25,448 bases of DNA, taken from an uncultured bacterium. Its GTDB lineage: Bacteria > Bacillota > Clostridia > Oscillospirales > Acutalibacteraceae. The first letter of the stretch is position 1. The number at the start of each line of letters is the position of its first letter. A model generated the notes under the pieces. That model was given only the letters and a program-made list of their open reading frames with translations, was not told the origin of the DNA and searched no databases. Below are positions 1 through 6,155 of the stretch, in pieces. The stretch is taken from NCBI GenBank assembly GCA_905215855.1, contig CAJMRT010000028.1, positions 1 through 25,448 on the forward strand, in the 5' to 3' direction. Both the position numbers and the translations under genes were made by a program.

Positions 1-2
1 CA

Positions 3-695
3 ACCACAACTGTTCAGCCGACAACAGCTCCAATCACAACTGTTCAGCCAACAACCGCAACACAGCCTGCTACAACTCAGCCTGTTACGACTCAGCCTGT
101 TACAACACAGCCTGCCACGACTCAGCCTGTAACCGAACCTTCAAACAGGATTCTTATCGGTGATGTTGATTTAAACGGAACAATTACAATCAGCGATTCA
201 ACAGAAGCACAAAGATATATTTCTCACATAGCGACTTTAAGTGATGATGCTCTCATTGCGGCTGATGTAAACAAAGATTCTGTTATTTCGGTTAAAGATG
301 CAACTTTAATTCAGGCTTATGTCGTTAAACTTACTGTTGAAGACTCATACTGCGGTACTTACACAGGCAATATTGAACCTACTCAGCCTGCAACAACCGT
401 GACAGAGCCAACAACCGAACCGACTTCAATTCAGACAAAGAATTATGTTTATTTCAATAATACAGATAACTGGTCAACAGTGAATATTTATGTATGGAGT
501 TCAACAGATTCTAATTATATGAGCTGGCCGGGTGTGGCTATGGAAAGTATTGGTAACAATACATACAGATTTGAACTTCCTGATGGCGTAGATTACGCTA
601 TATTCAATAACGGTTCAACACAGACAGGTGACTTAAAAATCCCCGATGTAAATATGATTTACTCAAACGGACAGTGGAGTAAATACTCCGAGTAA
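3..695 (+). CDS. Secreted dockerin and CBM26-like starch-binding protein, C-terminal part (5' truncated)
   Basis: Open from the window edge in frame 3 and ending in TAA at 693-695; 230 residues are visible. Residues 1-48 are a Thr/Pro/Gln linker of repeated TTQPVTTQP-like units. Residues ~51-109 are a type I dockerin with two EF-hand-like calcium loops, DVDLNGTITISD (54-65) and DVNKDSVISVKD (88-99). A second TTEPTTEP linker follows. Residues ~146-230 match family 26 carbohydrate-binding modules, with YVYFNNTDNW, a WPG motif and the IFNNGSTQTGD segment typical of starch-binding versions. The catalytic part, probably an amylase or pullulanase, would lie upstream of the window and is not seen. 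The dockerin should let the protein dock to a cohesin-bearing scaffold outside the cell. Dockerin and linker are very secure; CBM26 is a strong motif call; the amylase idea is inference. Confidence 0.88.
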   Translation, partial: TTTVQPTTAPITTVQPTTATQPATTQPVTTQPVTTQPATTQPVTEPSNRILIGDVDLNGTITISDSTEAQRYISHIATLSDDALIAADVNKDSVISVKDATLIQAYVVKLTVEDSYCGTYTGNIEPTQPATTVTEPTTEPTSIQTKNYVYFNNTDNWSTVNIYVWSSTDSNYMSWPGVAMESIGNNTYRFELPDGVDYAIFNNGSTQTGDLKIPDVNMIYSNGQWSKYSE

Positions 696-723
696 AATTA
701 AAATTTAATAAGTTTATCTAAGA

Positions 724-792
724 GCCGCCCCGCACAATTAAGCGCATTTTGCTGTTTTGATTTTTACTGTCGGGGCGGTACTGTTATTTGTT
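724..792 (+). terminator. Candidate terminator with long loop, downstream of the dockerin/CBM26 gene
   Basis: CCGCCCCG (725-732) pairs perfectly with CGGGGCGG (771-778), with one G-U pair outside (724/779). The 38-nt loop is long for a classical terminator. The 3' arm is followed by a T-rich but interrupted tract (TACTGTTATTTGTTT). The position 29 nt after the stop codon fits transcription termination. A folded 3' end or a small repeat is also possible. Confidence 0.5.
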
Positions 793-820
793 TAAATCAC
801 AATACAAAATAAACGGTTCA

Positions 821-975
821 TCATGATTTTTTGTGGGATGGTGAACGGACAGAAGAAATAGATAGATAGCGGATCAAGGTAAAGAAGAAGTCATCATCAC
901 GGTAACCGTAGCCGATCTTGTTGTTGAAACCTTCGAACTTGCCGGTGCTGATTTGATATCATCTAAATAGAGCAT
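821..975 (-). pseudogene. Transposase remnant (start codon plus out-of-frame C-terminal tail)
   Basis: The minus-strand frame ending at TGA 823-821 reads about 42 residues with the pattern STGKFEGFNNKI, YGYRDDDFFF and LIRYLSI. This resembles the C-terminus of ISL3-type (IS204/IS1001/IS1096/IS1165) transposases, where the Glu of the EG(F/I)NNKIK motif is part of the DDE triad. An in-frame stop lies just upstream of this piece. The preserved start ATG at 975-973, with GGAGGA nine bases before it, begins a different frame (MLYLDDI). The two pieces are joined by a large internal deletion with its junction near 955-965. Relative to the usual motif, a few residues between NNKI and YGYRD also appear to be missing. 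The reading frame runs through the left inverted repeat, so the stop lies in flanking DNA. Confidence 0.68.
833..845 (+). repeat. Left terminal inverted repeat of the deleted IS
   Basis: GTGGGATGGTGAA; it matches the inward-read right end (1063-1051) at 11 of 13 positions. Confidence 0.7.
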
Positions 976-1050
976 AGCTTTCTTTCCTCCATTGTTTGTC
1001 TTGTTAACTACAATTCTGGAACTTCCTATGCTCTTTTTCAATACTTACTT

Positions 1051-1063
1051 TTGACTATCCCAC
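1051..1063 (-). repeat. Right terminal inverted repeat of the deleted IS
   Basis: On the minus strand it reads GTGGGATAGTCAA, the counterpart of 833-845. The adjoining ATTTTTT (1064-1070) duplicates 826-832, consistent with a target duplication. The repeat is T-rich and 7 bp rather than the 8 bp usual for ISL3. Confidence 0.7.
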
Positions 1064-1082
1064 ATTTTTTCGTAATGAGGGT

Positions 1083-1122
1083 AAAAAAGCAATGTTTCCA
1101 TTTGTTCGGAAACATTGCTTTT
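1083..1122 (-). terminator. Rho-independent terminator of the SDR gene
   Basis: An 11-bp GC-containing stem, GCAATGTTTCC (1089-1099) with GGAAACATTGC (1108-1118), is extended by four A-T pairs and has an 8-nt loop. On the minus strand it is followed by six T (1088-1083). It begins 17 nt past the stop codon of the minus-strand SDR gene. Its A/T extension on both sides could also give some termination on the plus strand. Confidence 0.88.
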
Positions 1123-1138
1123 GTCAATTTTTTACTTA

Positions 1139-2041
1139 TTACTTTAATTTTGTATCTATATATTCTATGTACGGTTTGCGATTATAAATGCTGTCTTGGT
1201 GATTTTTATACCATTCAAATTCTTCTTTCAATCCATCATACAAAGATACTGTATTTGGCATTAATTCATTTTGTTTTGTTACATCAAGCACATATTCGTA
1301 ATCGTAGAAGCAAAAATAATCTCTTTGCGGAATATCTTTCGACACGCTTACAAATTCAACTTCTCTGCCTGCCGCTTTGTAGCAAAGCTCAACCCATTCT
1401 TTTATTGTAACGGTTTCTTTGTTTCCAACATTAAAAATATGATTACTTGGGTGCTTTTCTATTATTATCTCAATAAATTTACAAAGGTCTGACACATTGA
1501 AAAATTGCAATTTCATATCCCCGTTTTCAGGAATGTAAAATTTTCTGTCTAGAATAGCACAATCAAACGGAAAAGCTTCTCTGTATAAATTTTCATACAT
1601 ACCGTAAAAATACGGCGGACGAAGAATATACGCGTTTGGAACATTATCAAGTAAGTATTTTTCTGCATTGAGTTTGTTAATTCCGTAATCACCCCAGACA
1701 GAATTTTTACCGCAAGTTTGATTTTCGGCAAACGGCTTGGGATTAGTTTCGGGATAAACCGCACTTGAACTGATGAAAATGTAATCATCAAACGAAACAC
1801 CTGACTTTAAAAGAGCCTTTATATGCTCATCAGTGTACGCTGTGATATCAAGAATTAAATCAAAGTGTTCGTTAGCAAACTTGTTGCCAAGATTCAATCT
1901 GTCGCAATTAATCAGATTCACACCTTGTGATTGAGGTCTGCTGTTTCTGTTTAGAACAAAAACTTCCTCGCCTTTACTCACAAAATGCTCGGCTGCATAT
2001 CTGCTTACAAATGTTGTTCCGCCTGTGATTAGAATTTTCAT
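1139..2041 (-). CDS. NAD-dependent epimerase/dehydratase-like protein (atypical extended SDR)
   Basis: A 300-residue cytosolic Rossmann protein. The N-terminus MKILITGGTTFVSRY (1-15) is the nucleotide-binding loop in the GGTxFxxR style of atypical SDRs; the third glycine is replaced by Ser13. The catalytic set is visible: SSS 91-93 with AVY after it, and Y119-GIN-K123 (YxxxK). RPPYFYG (141-147) is the substrate-side motif of sugar-nucleotide epimerases. The family acts on NDP-sugars or related compounds; the substrate cannot be read here. The start is supported by AAGGAG eight to nine bases before the ATG. It is a separate transcription unit or the last gene of the minus-strand run, with a strong terminator after it and a 63-nt gap with a palindrome before it. 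Confidence 0.85.
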   Translation of the reverse strand: MKILITGGTTFVSRYAAEHFVSKGEEVFVLNRNSRPQSQGVNLINCDRLNLGNKFANEHFDLILDITAYTDEHIKALLKSGVSFDDYIFISSSAVYPETNPKPFAENQTCGKNSVWGDYGINKLNAEKYLLDNVPNAYILRPPYFYGMYENLYREAFPFDCAILDRKFYIPENGDMKLQFFNVSDLCKFIEIIIEKHPSNHIFNVGNKETVTIKEWVELCYKAAGREVEFVSVSKDIPQRDYFCFYDYEYVLDVTKQNELMPNTVSLYDGLKEEFEWYKNHQDSIYNRKPYIEYIDTKLK

Positions 2042-2068
2042 ATCAAAAACTCCTTGAATAATATTTGC

Positions 2069-2084
2069 ATCACCGTATGGTGAT
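2069..2084. promoter_or_regulatory. Perfect palindrome upstream of the SDR gene (possible operator)
   Basis: ATCACC-GTAT-GGTGAT is a perfect 6-bp inverted repeat with a 4-bp centre, 28 bp before the SDR start codon and 21 bp after the end of the upstream flavoprotein gene. No T-run follows on either strand, so it is a poor terminator. A repressor site or a short mRNA hairpin are the alternatives; no regulator is adjacent. Confidence 0.35.
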
Positions 2085-2104
2085 AAACAGCATTAATTAT
2101 CTAT

Positions 2105-3700
2105 TCAATTTTTATTCGATTTTTCTATAATTTTTTCGGCACATTTAATGCCGTCAACTGCTGCGGAGATAATTCCGCCTGCATAGCCTGCGCCCTCGCC
2201 GCACGGATACAGTCCCTCAATAAGTACACTTTCGAGTGTGTCTGTTTTTCTCATTATTCTGACTGGGGAAGAGCTTCTGCTCTCAACGCCCGTCAAAACA
2301 GCGTCACCGTCATCAAAGCCGTGCAACATTCTGCCCATTTTTACAATGCCCTGAGCCATTGAAGTGCTGACATATTCAGGCAAAATCTCGTTCAGATTTG
2401 AAAATTCATAATTCGGACCGATACTTGGCTTTACATCACCGAGATGTGTGGATTTTCTGTTATTAAGAAAATCGTCAACTCTTTGTATGGGTGCATTATA
2501 ATTTTCACCGCCGGCAACGAATGCTTCTGATTCAAGCTTTCTCTGTAAATACATTCCGGCAAGCGGATGGTCGGATTCATAATCATCCGGGTTTATTCCT
2601 ACAAGCAACGCTGAATTTGAATTTTCGGCATCTCGTGCAAATTCACTCATACCGTTGGTGCAAAGTCTGTTTTCTTCGCTTGACGCATTAACAACCTTGC
2701 CTCCCGGACACATACAAAATGTATACACACCCCGTCCGTTATCAAGATGCGTATTAAGTTTATAATTTGCCGAACCGAGTTTTTCGTTGCTCGCAAATCT
2801 GCCGTATTGTGCCTTGTCTATTTTCTCACGAAGATGCTCAATTCTTGCTCCAATCGAGAAAGGTTTTGCCTCAATAGGCAACTTTAAATCATAAAGCATC
2901 TCAAAAGTATCCCTTGCACTGTGACCGATTGCAAGAATAACATTGTCTGTTTCTATAATTTCATCGCCGTTTTTGTTTTCAACAGTTATAGATTTCAGCT
3001 TGTTATCACTAAAAGCCATTGAAATAAGCTTTGTTTCAAACATAACCCTTCCGCCGAGTTCAATAATCTCGTTGCGGATATTTTTTATTGTTCCTTTTAG
3101 CATATCCGTTCCGATATGCGGCTTTGCGTTATAGAGAATTTCATCAGGTGCGCCGTGACTTACAAATTCTTCAAGCACCTTGCGTTGTCTTATATCTTTT
3201 GTACCTGAATTTAGTTTGCCGTCAGAAAATGTTCCCGCACCGCCTTCGCCGAACTGAACATTTGAAGTTGTGTCAAGCAGACCGCTTGTCCAGAACCTGT
3301 TCACATCGGCTGTTCGTCTGTCAACATCCCGACCTCTTTCAATAAGAATAGGATTTGCACCGCTCCTTGCCAGAATAAGTGCTGCAAACAATCCTGCCGG
3401 ACCAGCCCCGACAATAACAGGGGAGGGCGCATTGCCAAATTTCATCTGATTATATTCATACTTTTTCGCAATTTGGGCATTACCGCACTTTTTGCATACT
3501 TTATCCTCGTTGATATTAAGTTCAGCGTCAACGGTTGTAAGAAAGTAGATATTGTCCTTTTTTCTTGCGTCAACCGATCTGCGAAAAATCTTAACGCTTT
3601 TTATGGCTTTTTCTTCAATTCTCAGTTGTTTAGCCACTGCCTTGCGAACTGATTTATCATCGTAGTCAAGGCTTAAATGTATATTGTTCACTCTGATCAT
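2105..3700 (-). CDS. FAD-dependent oxidoreductase, COG2509 family
   Basis: A 531-residue flavoprotein. After a ~90-residue N-terminal region containing a CxxC pair (C69, C72), the FAD-binding Rossmann motif VGAGPAG lies at 97-103 with the ribose-binding acidic residue E121. GEGGAGTFSDGKL (151-163) and the C-terminal GEGAGYAGG (501-509) are signatures of the COG2509 'uncharacterized FAD-dependent dehydrogenase' group, and the length is typical. The reaction is unknown. Its ATG overlaps the stop of the upstream BaiN-like gene by 4 bp (ATGA, 3697-3700), so the two are almost certainly co-transcribed and translationally coupled. Family call is firm; function is open. Confidence 0.9.
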   Translation of the reverse strand: MIRVNNIHLSLDYDDKSVRKAVAKQLRIEEKAIKSVKIFRRSVDARKKDNIYFLTTVDAELNINEDKVCKKCGNAQIAKKYEYNQMKFGNAPSPVIVGAGPAGLFAALILARSGANPILIERGRDVDRRTADVNRFWTSGLLDTTSNVQFGEGGAGTFSDGKLNSGTKDIRQRKVLEEFVSHGAPDEILYNAKPHIGTDMLKGTIKNIRNEIIELGGRVMFETKLISMAFSDNKLKSITVENKNGDEIIETDNVILAIGHSARDTFEMLYDLKLPIEAKPFSIGARIEHLREKIDKAQYGRFASNEKLGSANYKLNTHLDNGRGVYTFCMCPGGKVVNASSEENRLCTNGMSEFARDAENSNSALLVGINPDDYESDHPLAGMYLQRKLESEAFVAGGENYNAPIQRVDDFLNNRKSTHLGDVKPSIGPNYEFSNLNEILPEYVSTSMAQGIVKMGRMLHGFDDGDAVLTGVESRSSSPVRIMRKTDTLESVLIEGLYPCGEGAGYAGGIISAAVDGIKCAEKIIEKSNKN

Positions 3701-4929
3701 AAATTTTCTCCTGCAATAATTCCGCCTGCAAATGCAAAATGAAGATTAAATCCTCCGCATTCTCCGCAAAGGTCAATCGCCTCACCGCATACAAAAAGAT
3801 TTTTTACAATTTTACTCATCATAGTGTTTTCGTCAATTTCTTTGCCTAAAACACCGCCCAAAGCACATTGTGCGTGTGAAAAATCTTCTTTTCCGCTTAC
3901 TGTAAATGACATTGATTTTATTGTTTTGCAAATTCCTGATACTTCGTCTTTTGAAAGCTTGGAACAAATCTTTGACAAATCAACACGGCTGATTTTAAGA
4001 ATAGCCTGTCCGATTCTCTTCTGAAAAATTCCTGTCAAAAACTGTTCACACGGCAAATCAGAAAACAATGTCATATGTTGTCTGATTATTTTAATCAGCT
4101 CATTTTCCGAATAATCGGGCAATAAATCAAGCACTATTTTGTCGTTTGGTTTAGCAAACAACGAAAGATTGAATACGCAAATTCCGGACAGAGAATTCTC
4201 GGTAAATTGAATTTCGCCGATTTCTTCCTTGATTAATCTACCCTGTTCACCGTATAACTGTGCCTTGCCCGTAACTCTCAGACCTTTTAATGTTTTCAGA
4301 ACATCGCTTTTAACCTTAACAGGGCATAAAGCAGGGGAGAACAAAACAACCTTATGACCGAAATTTTTAAGATAATCAATTGCACTTGCGTTTCCGCCAA
4401 GCTTAGGCGCGGCTTTTGAACCGTTTGCAATCACAAGCTTGTTACATATGAAATCGTACTTTTTCTCGCTGTCATCAGACGAAATTTTAAAACCGTTTGA
4501 AACTTTTTTTATAGAATTGACATTCTGTTCCGTGAAAACATCTATTCCGAGTGTTTCAACCCGTAACCGCAGAACATCCAGCACAGATGCGGCGTGTTTG
4601 CTTATTGGGTAATATCTGCCCTCGTTATCGTAAAAACTTAAAAGACCTAAGTCTTTAAAAATATTCGCCATCTCATCACCGCTGAATCTTTCAAAAATTT
4701 TTTTACTCTGCTTTTTGAAAGAACCCACATATTTATCGGGGGATATACAGTGATTTGTCAGATTACATCTGCCGTTGCCTGTTGACATCAGCTTTTTGCC
4801 TAATCTGTCATTTTTTTCGATTATTGCAATTTTTTTTGAACGGTCATGTTTCTTTGCTGTGATTGCACACATAAGTCCCGATGCACCGCCGCCGATTATA
4901 ATTGCATCATAAATATGTTTCTTTTCCAT
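3697..4929 (-). CDS. HI0933/YhiN-like flavoprotein (BaiN-type NAD(P)/FAD-dependent oxidoreductase)
   Basis: 410 residues, the usual family length. The FAD Rossmann motif GGGASG is at 13-18 with acidic E38. The family hallmark GKKLMSTGNGRCNLTN (44-59) follows, and the C-terminal GEAIDLCGECGGFN (382-395) closes the FAD site. The family (COG2081, Pfam HI0933_like) includes BaiN of bile-acid-dehydroxylating clostridia, but most members are of unknown substrate, so a bile-acid role should not be assumed. The ATG is preceded by a modest GGTGA about ten bases upstream. It is first of a tight two-gene unit with the COG2509 gene. No clear promoter is visible in the 51 bases before it, which are filled by the terminator of the next minus-strand gene; leaky read-through or a promoter inside that gene would be needed. 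Confidence 0.9.
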   Translation of the reverse strand: MEKKHIYDAIIIGGGASGLMCAITAKKHDRSKKIAIIEKNDRLGKKLMSTGNGRCNLTNHCISPDKYVGSFKKQSKKIFERFSGDEMANIFKDLGLLSFYDNEGRYYPISKHAASVLDVLRLRVETLGIDVFTEQNVNSIKKVSNGFKISSDDSEKKYDFICNKLVIANGSKAAPKLGGNASAIDYLKNFGHKVVLFSPALCPVKVKSDVLKTLKGLRVTGKAQLYGEQGRLIKEEIGEIQFTENSLSGICVFNLSLFAKPNDKIVLDLLPDYSENELIKIIRQHMTLFSDLPCEQFLTGIFQKRIGQAILKISRVDLSKICSKLSKDEVSGICKTIKSMSFTVSGKEDFSHAQCALGGVLGKEIDENTMMSKIVKNLFVCGEAIDLCGECGGFNLHFAFAGGIIAGENL

Positions 4930-4943
4930 TTTATAAATTCACC

Positions 4944-4972
4944 AAAAAATAAGGGCAGCTGATGTGCTGCCC
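4944..4972 (-). terminator. Rho-independent terminator of the PF06695-type membrane protein gene
   Basis: GGGCAGC (4953-4959) pairs with GCTGCCC (4966-4972) around a 6-nt loop. On the minus strand the stem is followed by TTATTTTTT. It starts 8 nt after the stop codon of the gene at 4981-5457 and lies just before the BaiN-like gene, separating the two units. Confidence 0.82.
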
Positions 4973-4980
4973 AAAATTAT

Positions 4981-5457
4981 TTACGGAGCAAAAATAAAGT
5001 TGATTCCGTTTGCAACAAGTACCGAACCGATACCCATTATAATACCTGCGATAACAACACCGCACATAACGGCTATAACGCTTTTCTTAAACCCGAGGTC
5101 AAGAATACTTGCCGCAAGTGTACCTGTCCATGCACCTGTGCCAGGAAGAGGGATGCCTACGAAAAGCATAAGTGCAACAAACATTCCGTTGCCTGCTTTT
5201 GCCTCAAGTTTTCTGCCGCCTTTTTCACCTTTTTCAAGACAGAAAGAAAAGAATCTGCCGATAAACTTCTTGTCAGAACCCCAAACAAGAACCTTTCTTG
5301 CAAAGAGGTAGATAATCGGAACCGGGAGCATATTGCCTAAAATGCAGATTACATATGTCCAAAAAAGATTTAAGTCATTTGCAACCGCAACAGGCACAGC
5401 ACCTCTGATTTCCACTATCGGAACCATTGAAATAAAAAATACTATTAAATACCACAT
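4981..5457 (-). CDS. Small multidrug-export-like membrane protein (PF06695/COG2426 family)
   Basis: A 158-residue hydrophobic protein with about four membrane segments (roughly 3-25, 32-52, 90-118 and 125-150) and a basic cytosolic loop at 61-88. The motif EIRGAVPVA (16-24) and the conserved GIPLPGTGAWTG (101-112) are characteristic of the family named 'putative small multi-drug export protein'. Transport activity is only an annotation-level guess for most members. The start is supported by AAGGAG six bases before the ATG. It has its own promoter (5497-5525) and terminator (4944-4972), so it is likely monocistronic. Confidence 0.82.
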   Translation of the reverse strand: MWYLIVFFISMVPIVEIRGAVPVAVANDLNLFWTYVICILGNMLPVPIIYLFARKVLVWGSDKKFIGRFFSFCLEKGEKGGRKLEAKAGNGMFVALMLFVGIPLPGTGAWTGTLAASILDLGFKKSVIAVMCGVVIAGIIMGIGSVLVANGINFIFAP

Positions 5458-5496
5458 ATTTGCTCCTTAGAAATTATATTTTGCCAATACCTGATA

Positions 5497-5525
5497 AGTA
5501 TAACAGATTTAAAAGTTTTTTTCAA
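5497..5525 (-). promoter_or_regulatory. Sigma-A type promoter for the PF06695-type gene
   Basis: On the minus strand TTGAAA (5525-5520) is followed after exactly 17 bases by TATACT (5502-5497), about 40 bases before the start codon. Both boxes are one or two bases from consensus. Confidence 0.75.
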
Positions 5526-5607
5526 TATTTGAGCACGATAAAATCTTCCATAATAAAGCCTTAAAATTTGATTTATTTATACATTATGATAAATAATTAT
5601 TCAAAAG

Positions 5608-5635
5608 TTGACATTGACTGAATAATCAGTAAAAT
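5608..5635 (+). promoter_or_regulatory. Sigma-A type promoter for the VanZ-MATE unit
   Basis: A perfect TTGACA (5608-5613) is followed after 16 bases by TAAAAT (5630-5635), 18 bases before the VanZ-like start codon. A second TTGACT lies at 5614-5619. The leader would be very short, with the ribosome site GGAG at 5643-5646. Confidence 0.65.
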
Positions 5636-5653
5636 ATATTTTGGAGTGATTTG

Positions 5654-6124
5654 ATGAAAACGAATTCCTGTTCAATGCGATTCAGAATAATTATGTTTGT
5701 TTTGACCGCGTTAGTGATTGCATTTGCGTTTATTCATTCCTCAATGCCGTCAGTTGAGTCGGCACAAGAGAGTGAAAGCGTCCTTGATTTTGTCACAGTA
5801 ATTTTAAAATTATTCGGAATTGAGCCGAATCTTTCGGACCACATAATCAGAAAGCTTGCTCATTTTACGGAATATACCGTTCTGGGAGCATTGCTCTGTT
5901 CATGTGCCTATTCATTAGACCGAATCAAGCCGATAAAATTGGTTCCCTACACCGTTTCTATCGGTCTGTTTACCTGCTTTATTGATGAAACAATCCAACT
6001 TGGGGTTGAGGGAAGATCGGGACAGGTGAGCGATATGTGGATTGACTTTTTCGGTGTGTTGCTCGGTACGGCTGTAATGCTTGTTGCATTTTGGATTTAC
6101 AGGAAGATACGAAAGATCAACTAA
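5654..6124 (+). CDS. VanZ-like family membrane protein
   Basis: 156 residues when started at the ATG at 5654, seven bases after GGAG (5643-5646); an in-frame TTG immediately before it is a less likely start. About four membrane segments: ~10-28, 70-88, 97-113 and 130-149. The VanZ-family motifs are all present: RKLAHFTEY (66-74), DETIQ (111-115) and GRSGQVSDMWIDFFG (120-134). VanZ gives low-level teicoplanin resistance in enterococci, but this widespread family has no established general function and no van genes are nearby. It is followed 31 nt later by a MATE transporter, probably in one transcript. Confidence 0.9.
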   Translation: MKTNSCSMRFRIIMFVLTALVIAFAFIHSSMPSVESAQESESVLDFVTVILKLFGIEPNLSDHIIRKLAHFTEYTVLGALLCSCAYSLDRIKPIKLVPYTVSIGLFTCFIDETIQLGVEGRSGQVSDMWIDFFGVLLGTAVMLVAFWIYRKIRKIN

Positions 6125-6143
6125 CTATATGTATGCGAATAAG

Positions 6144-6149
6144 AAAGGA
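6144..6149 (+). promoter_or_regulatory. Ribosome binding site that sets the MATE start
   Basis: AAAGGA lies six bases before the ATG at 6156. The open frame extends upstream to 6081, overlapping the VanZ gene, but only the 6156 start has a ribosome site and gives the usual family length. Confidence 0.6.
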
Positions 6150-6155
6150 ATCAGT

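Larger units (their letters stand above)
833..1063 (-). mobile_element. Internally deleted insertion sequence (ISL3-like), both ends preserved
   Basis: The 231-bp element is bounded by 13-bp imperfect inverted repeats, GTGGGATGGTGAA at 833-845 and GTGGGATAGTCAA read from 1063 back to 1051 (11 of 13 match). The 7-bp ATTTTTT sits directly outside both ends (826-832 and 1064-1070). On the minus strand the right end keeps an untranslated leader, a GGAGGA ribosome site and an ATG (975-973). After about a dozen bases this runs into the last ~40 codons of a DDE-type transposase in another frame. The central ~1 kb has therefore been lost, leaving a MITE-like derivative that cannot encode its own transposase but might be moved in trans. 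The ISL3 assignment rests only on the transposase tail. Confidence 0.72.

Noticed and set aside
1..150. Tandem ACAACTCAGCCTGTT-like units, considered as a DNA repeat array or CRISPR
   Set aside because: They are short, in-frame, contiguous codons for a Thr/Gln/Pro linker with no spacers.
1051..1410. A 119-codon plus-strand frame beginning in the IS end
   Set aside because: It runs antisense through the SDR gene, has no ribosome site, and its Leu/Ile/Cys-rich product looks like a shadow.
3697..4929. Bile-acid dehydroxylation locus suggested by the BaiN-like protein
   Set aside because: No other bai-type gene is present and most members of this flavoprotein family have unknown substrates.
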